From assembly GCA_965213885.1 (NCBI GenBank), contig OZ243919.1:310001-374000 (forward strand): DNA of 64,000 bases. Reading direction: 5' to 3'. Position numbers and translations under genes: made by a program. The notes beneath the pieces are model-generated. The model did no database searches. It saw nothing but the letters and a program-made list of their open reading frames with translations, and was not told the DNA's origin. Source of the DNA: VYFG01 sp965213885. Its GTDB lineage: Bacteria; Pseudomonadota; Gammaproteobacteria; Arenicellales; Poriferihabitantaceae. This document shows positions 26,686-33,513 of this stretch, in pieces (position 1 is the first letter of the stretch; each line of letters begins with the position of its first letter).

Positions 26686-27032
26686 TCGCGCCGCACAGAC
26701 GCCACGGGCTCTGGCTGGCCTTTATCGTGCACCGGCTGTCGGGTATCGCCCTCGCCCTTTTCCTGCCGGTGCATTTCTGGGTGCTGTCGCTGGCACTGAC
26801 GGATCCGGCGGCGCTCGACGGATTCCTGCAGTGGACCCACCGGCCCCTGGTGCGGATGGCGGAAATGGGCCTGGTCTTCCTGCTGTCGGTGCATCTGTTC
26901 GGCGGGTTGCGGCTCATGGCCCTCGAATGGCTGCCCTGGAGCGTGCGGCAGAAAACCATGGCGGCCCTGGCGATCGCCGGCGCGGTCTTCATGGCGCTCT
27001 GGTTCCTGTTGTCCGGGTCCCGGATGGCCTGA
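26682..27032 (+). CDS. Membrane anchor subunit of SDH/FRD-like complex (second)
   Basis: Protein of 116 residues with three predicted helices. The first contains FIVHRLSGIALALFLPVHFW, whose His-Arg-x-Ser-Gly pattern resembles the SdhC cytochrome b signature; the second has LSVHLFGGLR with another His that may ligate heme. It overlaps the first anchor by four bases (ATGA) and ends 3 bases before the flavoprotein GTG. Together the two anchors should bind quinone and possibly heme. Confidence 0.82.
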   Translation: MIAPHRRHGLWLAFIVHRLSGIALALFLPVHFWVLSLALTDPAALDGFLQWTHRPLVRMAEMGLVFLLSVHLFGGLRLMALEWLPWSVRQKTMAALAIAGAVFMALWFLLSGSRMA

Positions 27033-27035
27033 GCC

Positions 27036-28793
27036 GTGACGGAAGTCTCCAGGCTGGAAACCGATATCCTGGTCATCGGCGCCGGTGGCGCCGGGCTGTT
27101 TGCCGCACTGCATGCCCACCAGGCGGATCCGGACCTCCGGATTGCCGTTGCCGTGAAGGGGCTGCTCGGCAAGTGCGGCTGTACCCGGATGGTCCAGGGG
27201 GGCTATAACGTCGCGCTGGGTCCGGGAGACTCGGTGGAGCGGCATTTCATGGACACCATCATCGGCGGCAAGTGGCTACCGCACCAGGGCCTGGCCTGGA
27301 AGCTGGTGGAAACCGCCGTCGTCCGGGTCAGGGAACTGGAAAATGAGCTGGGCTGTTTTTTCGACCGCAATACGGACGGCAGCCTGCATCACAAGGCCTT
27401 TGCGGGACAGACATTCGATCGCACGGTGCACAAGGGTGACCTGACGGGCATTGAGATCATCAACCGCCTGATGGAAAGGGTCAGGGCGCTGCCGCTGGTC
27501 GGGCTTGAGGAGCACCGTGTCCTCGGCCTGATTCCCGACCATGCCGGTGAGCGGATTGCCGGCGCATTGATGGTGGACATGCGCAGCGGCGAGTTTCGCC
27601 TGGTCCATGCCCGGGCGGTGCTCCTGGCCACGGGTGGCGGACCCACCATGTACCGTTATCACACGCCTTCCGGGGACAAGTCCATGGATGGTCTCGCGAT
27701 GGCGCTCAGGCTCGGCCTGCCGCTGCGTGATCTGGAAATGGTGCAGTTTCACCCTACCGGGCTGCTGGCTGGCCGGGATACCCGCATGACCGGGACGGTC
27801 CTGGAAGAGGGGCTCCGCGGAGCCGGCGGGGTTTTGCTGAACGGAGCCGGGGACCGGTTCATGCTCCATCAAGACCCGGCCGGTGAACGGGCCACCCGGG
27901 ATATCGTCAGCCGGGCGATTTTCAACGAGATGCGCCGGGGCCGGACAAGTCCACTGGGCGGCGTGTACATCGCCATGTCCCATCTCGGCCCCGACATGGT
28001 GGCGGCGAAATTTCCGGGCATGGTGCGCCGCTGTGCCGACTGTGGATTCGATCTGGCCGCCGGGCGGGTGGAGGTGGTGCCGACGGCACACTATTTCATG
28101 GGCGGGCTGGTCTGTGATACCGAAACCCGGACCGGGATCAGGGGGCTCCACGTGGCGGGGGAGGATGCCGCCGGGATGCACGGCGCCAACCGGCTCGGCG
28201 GCAACGGCGTGGCCAACTCCACGGTGTTCGGCGGGGTCGCCGGGGAGGTGATGGCGGCGGACCTTCGCGCCGAGGGGCGGTGCGGTGCGCTGCCTGAACC
28301 TGACGGGGATGCGGTGGACCGGGAGCTGGCCAGGGCAACGCGCCCCCTCGACCGGCACGGCGGAAATATCCATGGAATCCGGGAGCGTCTGATGGACCTG
28401 ATGTGGACGGATGTTGGCATCATCCGTTCCGCTGCGAGCCTGGAGCGCGGGATTGCAGGGATTGCCGGACTCAGGGACGAACTCGATGCCACCGGAGTGG
28501 GAACCCGGGACCTGCGCTTCAACCTGTCATGGCATGACTGGCTCAATCTTGAAAACCTGCTGGATGTTTCGGAGGGCATCTGCCGGGCGGCACTTTCACG
28601 GGAGAACTCCCGTGGCGCCCACTACCGTGAGGATTTTACCGGGACCGGTGATCTGGCATCCTCCACGTTTACCGTGGTACAAAGGTCCGATGACCTTCTG
28701 TCCGTAACCCAGTCCCCGGTGGCGTTCACCATCGTACGCCCCGGGGAAAGTCTGCTGGAGGAGCAGCCGAGCCTGACCGGAGCCACCGCATGA
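27036..28793 (+). CDS. Succinate dehydrogenase/fumarate reductase flavoprotein subunit-like
   Basis: FAD-dependent oxidoreductase of 585 residues, GTG start. The dinucleotide motif VIGAGGAG is at 13-20; FHPTG, the HxxGANRLGGNG signature (MHGANRLGGNGVANS) and the active-site arginine region are present. Where covalent SdhA/FrdA has Ser-His-Thr before the AxQGG motif, this protein has Gly-Cys-Thr (Cys49) before RMVQGG, so the usual His-FAD bond is missing. FAD may be bound noncovalently as in L-aspartate oxidase, or another acid may be the substrate. Its last bases overlap the fumarase-alpha ATG. Confidence 0.88.
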   Translation: MTEVSRLETDILVIGAGGAGLFAALHAHQADPDLRIAVAVKGLLGKCGCTRMVQGGYNVALGPGDSVERHFMDTIIGGKWLPHQGLAWKLVETAVVRVRELENELGCFFDRNTDGSLHHKAFAGQTFDRTVHKGDLTGIEIINRLMERVRALPLVGLEEHRVLGLIPDHAGERIAGALMVDMRSGEFRLVHARAVLLATGGGPTMYRYHTPSGDKSMDGLAMALRLGLPLRDLEMVQFHPTGLLAGRDTRMTGTVLEEGLRGAGGVLLNGAGDRFMLHQDPAGERATRDIVSRAIFNEMRRGRTSPLGGVYIAMSHLGPDMVAAKFPGMVRRCADCGFDLAAGRVEVVPTAHYFMGGLVCDTETRTGIRGLHVAGEDAAGMHGANRLGGNGVANSTVFGGVAGEVMAADLRAEGRCGALPEPDGDAVDRELARATRPLDRHGGNIHGIRERLMDLMWTDVGIIRSAASLERGIAGIAGLRDELDATGVGTRDLRFNLSWHDWLNLENLLDVSEGICRAALSRENSRGAHYREDFTGTGDLASSTFTVVQRSDDLLSVTQSPVAFTIVRPGESLLEEQPSLTGATA

Positions 28794-29755
28794 TTGCACT
28801 TGACGACATCGAAGAGGCCTCCTGCCGCATCATGGCCAATGCCGCCATCGACATTCCCGCGGATTACCGCAGGAGTATCCAGCGCATGGCAGACAGCGAG
28901 TCGGGCGACCTGTCCTGCTTCGTACTGAAGACCATGCTGGAGAACTGGGAAACCGCCACCGCCGACCGGCGGCCCATGTGCGCGGACACCGGGCTGCCGA
29001 GGTTCTATGTCAAGCTTGGAGACCATGCCCGGTTCGCCGGCGGATTCACCGGGTTCGAGCGGGCACTTCGAAGCGCCACCGCCAGGGCGACCCATGACAT
29101 ACCGCTGAGGCCCAACCGGGTGCACCCCCTGTGGCGGACTGACCACAACAACAACGTCGGTATCAACGCTCCGGAAATCGAGTGGAGCTTCGAGCCGGAT
29201 GTGGACTGGATCGAAATCACCACGGTGCACAAGGGCGGGTTGTTTGGCACCGATTACCGCATGCTGTTTCCCGGTGACGGCATTGACGGCGTCAAGCGGT
29301 TCTTCCTGGACACCCTGGTGGCCTTTGGCAAGCGGGGCCTCGCCTGCCAGCCCGCCATCGTCGGTATCGGCCTCGGCGGTTCCAAGGATACCTGCATGGT
29401 CCTCGGCAAGCAGGCAGCCTGCCTGCGGGTAGTCGGCGACCGCAATCCGGATCCGGAAATCGCCGCGCTGGAAGAGGAATTGCAGGAACTGGGCAACTCG
29501 ATCGGCATGGGCGCCATGGGGTTCGTGGGGAAATCCATGGTGGCGGACTGCCATATCGAGGTGGGCTATACCCACACCGGTGGCATGCCGATGAGCATGC
29601 ATACGTTCTGCCTGTCTTCGCGCCGGGCCACGGTGCGGATGCTGGCGGATGGTTCGGCGGAATACCGTACCGACCCCAAGTGGTTCACCCCCTACATGCG
29701 ACGGGAGACAGTGGAATGGCAGAACCGGCCCCCGGCTTCAAGACAGTCCGGCTGA
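28790..29755 (+). CDS. Class I fumarate hydratase, alpha subunit (fumarase/tartrate dehydratase/mesaconase family)
   Basis: 4Fe-4S hydro-lyase subunit of 321 residues. MCADTGLPRFY (Cys64) supplies a cluster ligand, and GIGLGGSKDT with Cys follows. The two-subunit class I enzymes hydrate fumarate, mesaconate or dehydrate L-tartrate; sequence does not decide which. It overlaps the flavoprotein gene by four bases and the beta subunit by 40, so it is co-translated with the SDH-like complex. The pairing suggests a dicarboxylate oxidised to an unsaturated acid and then hydrated. Confidence 0.92.
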   Translation: MIALDDIEEASCRIMANAAIDIPADYRRSIQRMADSESGDLSCFVLKTMLENWETATADRRPMCADTGLPRFYVKLGDHARFAGGFTGFERALRSATARATHDIPLRPNRVHPLWRTDHNNNVGINAPEIEWSFEPDVDWIEITTVHKGGLFGTDYRMLFPGDGIDGVKRFFLDTLVAFGKRGLACQPAIVGIGLGGSKDTCMVLGKQAACLRVVGDRNPDPEIAALEEELQELGNSIGMGAMGFVGKSMVADCHIEVGYTHTGGMPMSMHTFCLSSRRATVRMLADGSAEYRTDPKWFTPYMRRETVEWQNRPPASRQSG

Positions 29756-30396
29756 AGGTGCCGGTCAGCGGCGAGGAACTCACGGGCCTCGCCATCGGCA
29801 CCATCGTATACCTCGATGGCGTGATCTACACCGGCCGTGAGGGCGTCTACCAGCGCGTCCTCGGAGAAGGCCATTCCCTGCCCCTGGATCTGCCCGCGGT
29901 CAGCAACGTCAACTTCCACTGTTCCCCCGCCGCGGCGGTGGAGCCGGACGGGCACTACAAGGTGGGCGGCGTCACCGCGACCGCCAGTTTCCGATTCTCG
30001 AAGTGGATGGCCGACTGGTTCAGGGTTTCCGGCGCACGTGTCATTATCGGCAAGGGCGGCATGACGGGACGGGATTACCGCGATCTGTTCCTGCCGGCCG
30101 GGGCCGTGTACCTGACCACCGTGGGATACGGCACCGGTGCCCTGCTCGGCCGCGGCATCCGGCGCGTGCGTGAAGTGCACTGGCTCAAGGAACTCGGCAA
30201 TGCCCAGGCCATGTGGGTGTTCGAGGTGGAGAACCTCGGCCCGTTCATCGTCGACAGCGATCTTGCGGGAAACAGCCTGTTCGAGCAGCAGGCCGAACTG
30301 GTGAACCGGAACCTGGAGGAACTGTATGCCGGGCTTCGGCCGCCCGCACTCAGTCGTTACGGTGAAACCGACGACCGCAAGGATGAGCTGATTTGA
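29716..30396 (+). CDS. Class I fumarate hydratase, beta subunit
   Basis: Second subunit of the 4Fe-4S hydro-lyase, 226 residues. Motifs such as GTIVYLDGVIYTGRE, FHCSPAAAVEPDG, IIGKGGM and the LKELGNAQAMWVFEVENLGPFIV end are characteristic of the FumA C-terminal domain. The ATG at 29716 lies within the alpha gene, 40 bases before its stop. It closes the operon; cysC begins 62 bases later and is metabolically unrelated. Confidence 0.93.
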   Translation: MAEPAPGFKTVRLKVPVSGEELTGLAIGTIVYLDGVIYTGREGVYQRVLGEGHSLPLDLPAVSNVNFHCSPAAAVEPDGHYKVGGVTATASFRFSKWMADWFRVSGARVIIGKGGMTGRDYRDLFLPAGAVYLTTVGYGTGALLGRGIRRVREVHWLKELGNAQAMWVFEVENLGPFIVDSDLAGNSLFEQQAELVNRNLEELYAGLRPPALSRYGETDDRKDELI

Positions 30397-30457
30397 ACGC
30401 CCGGGATGACTGCGCAGGGGGACACTGCACCCCGGGGCATCCGGATATAATCTCGCG

Positions 30458-31081
30458 ATGAACAGATCACCCAATACCTTCTGGCACCAGGCCACCATCA
30501 GTCGCGATGACCGGGAAAAGCAGAACGGCCACGCAGGGACCATCGTCTGGTTCACCGGTTTGTCCGGCAGCGGCAAATCCACCCTGGCCCACGCCACGGA
30601 ACTGGAACTCCACAGGCTGGGGTGCCGCACCACGGTGCTTGATGGCGACAACGTCCGCCATGCACTGTGCGGCGACCTTGGATTCAGCGAACAGGACCGC
30701 ACGGAAAACATCCGCCGGATCGGGCAGGTGGCGAGGCTGTTCGTGGATGCCGGGGTGATCGTGCTCACCGCGTTCATCTCGCCCTTTCGGATCGACCGCC
30801 AGCGTGTGCGCATGATGGTGGAAAGGGAGAACGACTTCGTCGAGGTGTACTGCGACTGCCCGCTGGAAATCTGCGAACAGCGCGATATCAAGGGTCTGTA
30901 CCAGCGTGCGCGCAAGGGCGAGATCGAGGAATTTACCGGGATATCCTCTCCCTACGAGACGCCGCAGAATGCAGACCTGATCGTGAGTACCGGAAACCGG
31001 GGTGTGGAAGAGTGCGTCCGGGAGGTGATGGATTATCTGGAGCTTCGCGGTCTCATTTCAATGTCGGGTCGCAACGACTGA
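30458..31081 (+). CDS. cysC: Adenylylsulfate kinase
   Basis: Phosphorylates adenosine 5'-phosphosulfate to PAPS. It has 207 residues. The P-loop GLSGSGKST is at 34-42; DGDNVRHALCGDLGFSEQDR, FISPFR and GLYQRARKGEI are the APS-binding motifs. It is a single-domain enzyme, not fused to CysN. No ATP sulfurylase gene is in the window, so the role (sulfation or assimilation) cannot be told. Confidence 0.95.
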   Translation: MNRSPNTFWHQATISRDDREKQNGHAGTIVWFTGLSGSGKSTLAHATELELHRLGCRTTVLDGDNVRHALCGDLGFSEQDRTENIRRIGQVARLFVDAGVIVLTAFISPFRIDRQRVRMMVERENDFVEVYCDCPLEICEQRDIKGLYQRARKGEIEEFTGISSPYETPQNADLIVSTGNRGVEECVREVMDYLELRGLISMSGRND

Positions 31082-31140
31082 TCGACCGGCCCCCGGACCC
31101 GGGCCGCCGGGAAAGACCGGCCAGGACCGGCTGCCCCGGA

Positions 31141-31166
31141 ATCCAGTGGGGCTTTTTCGACTGGAT
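31141..31166. terminator. Candidate bidirectional terminator between cysC and the SDR gene
   Basis: ATCCAGT at 31141-31147 and ACTGGAT at 31160-31166 can pair around a loop that includes five T residues, between two convergent genes. The stem is modest and the T run lies within the loop, so activity is uncertain. Confidence 0.3.
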
Positions 31167-31209
31167 CCCGGATGTCGTGATTTCGTTGGCTCCGATACGC
31201 GGACGAATC

Positions 31210-31956
31210 CTACCGTGCGCTGTATCCCGCGTCCACGTTGACCAGCGCACCGGTCATGTAGCTCGCGTCCTCGGACGCGAGGAACAGCACCACCCGGGCG
31301 ATTTCCCCGGGTTCGGCCAACCGTCCCAGGGGAACGGTGCCGGCAATGCTCTCGAGCATTGGTGCAGTGACCGTCCCGTCCCGTCCGGATCTCAGCATGG
31401 GTGTGTCGACTTCCCCGGGACAGACGGCATTGATGCGGACACCGTCCCGGACGCTTTCCAGGGCCATGGCCCTGGTGATCTGGTGTACCGCGCCCTTGGA
31501 GGCGCAATAGGCGATGACGCCCGTGGCCCCGGAACTGCCCCAGATGGAACCGAAATTGACGATGGCGCCCGAGCGCTGCTCCTTCATCACCCGCAGCGCC
31601 GCCCGGCTCATGTAGAACACGCCGTCCACGTTGACCCGCATCACCCGCTGCCAGTCCTCGTCGCTGGTGGACAGGGTATCCCTGCGGGCGATGACGCCGG
31701 CGGCGTTGACCAGGACATCGATGCGGCCGGTGCGTCCGATGACGTCGGCGATCGCGTGATCGCAGAATCCCGAGTCACTGACATCGCCGATCAGGCAGGC
31801 GGCGGCATCGCACTTCTTCGCCGTCCCGGTGGCTGCCGCTTCATCCCGGTCCACGATGGCAACCCGGGCGCCCGCATGGGCAAACAGCTCCGCGACTGCC
31901 GCGCCCATGCCGGAGCCGCCGCCGGTGACGATGATGGTCTTGTCCCTGAAATTCAT
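31210..31956 (-). CDS. Short-chain dehydrogenase/reductase
   Basis: Classical SDR of 248 residues. NAD(P)-binding TGGGSGMG is at 11-18, NAAG at 84-87, catalytic Ser137, and the YxxxK pair is Tyr150-Lys154. Asp36 after the second strand (VDRDE) favours NAD over NADP. The VCPGEVDTPML motif and the end DAGYSAR are typical of sugar or alcohol dehydrogenases, but the substrate is not predictable. It overlaps the start of its own strand's upstream gene, the MoeB-like gene, by four bases, so the two are co-translated. Confidence 0.93.
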   Translation of the reverse strand: MNFRDKTIIVTGGGSGMGAAVAELFAHAGARVAIVDRDEAAATGTAKKCDAAACLIGDVSDSGFCDHAIADVIGRTGRIDVLVNAAGVIARRDTLSTSDEDWQRVMRVNVDGVFYMSRAALRVMKEQRSGAIVNFGSIWGSSGATGVIAYCASKGAVHQITRAMALESVRDGVRINAVCPGEVDTPMLRSGRDGTVTAPMLESIAGTVPLGRLAEPGEIARVVLFLASEDASYMTGALVNVDAGYSAR

Positions 31957-32702
31957 CGCCCGGCACCGCAGGCGGGACAGTTCGGATTCTTCGGCAGCAC
32001 CATTTTCTGCCAGTCCATGAACTGGGCATCGAACAGCCATACTGTGCCATGAAGCTGGCCGCGGCCCAGCAGGATGTTCACCGCCTCCAGGGCCTGCATG
32101 GTGCCGATCACGCCGACCAGTGGCGAGATCACGCCTTCCGCCGCACAGCTGGCGGCCTCCACGCCCCGGTCAGGATACAGGCATTGGTAGCAGGGGCTGT
32201 CGGGTATGCGGGGTTCGAATGCGGTGACCTGGCCCTCCCAACGGATGGCGGCACCGGAGACCAGTGGGGTGCCGGTGGCGAGAGAGGCATCGTTGAGGTG
32301 GAACCGGGTGGGAAAATTGTCGGTGCAATCCATGAGCAGGTGGTGGTCCGCAGCCAGTTCGACGAACTCTTCCGCCTCCAGGGTGTAATCCAGGCAGGTC
32401 ATGGCAATGTCCGGGTTGATGGCGCGCAGGCGCCTCGCTGCGGACTGCGTTTTCAGCAGGCCGATATCGTCATGTGCATGGACGATCTGGCGCTGGAGGT
32501 TGGACAGATCCACCACGTCGAAGTCCGCAATGGTAAGGCGACCCACGCCAGCGGCGGCCAGGTACATGGCAACCGGTGAACCCAGTCCGCCCATTCCCAC
32601 GATCAGCACCGCCGCCTCACGAATCGCGCGCTGCCCCTTCTCTTCCACCAGCGGCAGTCGGATCTGGCGGCTGTAACGGTCAAGAAAGACATCATCTTGC
32701 AT
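31953..32702 (-). CDS. moeB: MoeB/ThiF-family adenylyltransferase
   Basis: E1-like enzyme of 249 residues that adenylates the C-terminus of a ubiquitin-like sulfur carrier (MoaD or ThiS). The nucleotide loop GMGGLGS is at 36-42, the DNLQRQ-type motif is LSNLQRQIVH, and zinc cysteines are in CYQCLYPD and the C-terminal CPACG. The ATG at 32702 gives the family N-terminus DRYSRQI. It could be MoeB or ThiF; no sulfur carrier gene is nearby. Its stop overlaps the SDR start (ATGA). Confidence 0.9.
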   Translation of the reverse strand: MQDDVFLDRYSRQIRLPLVEEKGQRAIREAAVLIVGMGGLGSPVAMYLAAAGVGRLTIADFDVVDLSNLQRQIVHAHDDIGLLKTQSAARRLRAINPDIAMTCLDYTLEAEEFVELAADHHLLMDCTDNFPTRFHLNDASLATGTPLVSGAAIRWEGQVTAFEPRIPDSPCYQCLYPDRGVEAASCAAEGVISPLVGVIGTMQALEAVNILLGRGQLHGTVWLFDAQFMDWQKMVLPKNPNCPACGAGR

Positions 32703-32890
32703 GGTTCGTGTCCCGGTGGCGGCCTGACGCCCGATCTTCCCACAGTTTCCGGTATCTCCGTCAATGCACCATCGGTGCCACGGGGGGGGGTAGGAGCCCT
32801 GTCCGGCCAGGCGCGCCGCCTGAGCCTTGCATGTTTGGCTGTCCGGGGGTACATACTGGGGATTCCCCAAGCCTGCACCATCTCATCCGG

Positions 32891-33355
32891 ATGAATTCGA
32901 AACGCCGAACGGGTGCCGTGCGCGTGGGAGGTGAATACCTTCTGCCCGCCCCGAGACCGGTTGTCTGGCGCAGGCTGAACGATCCCGAGGTCCTGAAATA
33001 CTGTATCCGTGGCTGCGAGATGGTGGTGCGGGTTGCGGATGACGAATATCGGGCGGTTTTCCGTTTTGGCGTGGGGCCGGTGAAAAAACGGCTCGATGCA
33101 CGATTGCTGGTGGAGGTGACCGACCCGCCGGTGGAATACCTGCTCCACGCCGAAACCACCCTGCGGGCCCTTGGCAATGCGGCCGGAAGGGCCCGGGTCC
33201 TGCTGGAATGCCGGGATTGTGAAACCCTGCTGACCTACAGGGCGGATATCACCGTGTCCGGCTGGTTTGCAAGGCTTGGTGACAACCTGCTCACGACCGC
33301 CGCGGACCGTTACATGGCACGTTTCTTCAAACGGTTTGCCGACGTTGTGGTCTGA
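32891..33355 (+). CDS. CoxG-like SRPBCC-family protein
   Basis: Protein of 154 residues of the START-like helix-grip fold. The opening GGEYLLPAPRPVVWRRLNDPEVLKYCIRGCEMV is the carbon monoxide dehydrogenase subunit G pattern (normally PGCE; here RGCE). These proteins help recruit molybdenum hydroxylases to the membrane, but no cox or other molybdenum hydroxylase genes are in view. It stands alone between the MoeB gene and sucA. Confidence 0.82.
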   Translation: MNSKRRTGAVRVGGEYLLPAPRPVVWRRLNDPEVLKYCIRGCEMVVRVADDEYRAVFRFGVGPVKKRLDARLLVEVTDPPVEYLLHAETTLRALGNAAGRARVLLECRDCETLLTYRADITVSGWFARLGDNLLTTAADRYMARFFKRFADVVV

Positions 33356-33372
33356 CGCCCCAATTGGTATGG

Positions 33373-33401
33373 TTACGGTATACAAAGGCATTCAATACAA
33401 T
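33373..33401 (+). promoter_or_regulatory. Candidate promoter for sucABlpdA
   Basis: TTACGG (33373-33378) and TACAAT (33396-33401) lie 17 bases apart, about 110 bases before the sucA ATG. The -10 box is close to consensus and the -35 is weak. It begins 17 bases after the preceding gene's stop. Confidence 0.35.
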
Positions 33402-33513
33402 CCATGACCTTGACCAGCCGCCCAGGCATGACCATGGCAGATCGGGAAGCCAGGCGGTGCGGCATGTTCGGGTCCAGAACCAGTGGGCGGCAGGCGCCCG
33501 GGCAGGGGACTTC

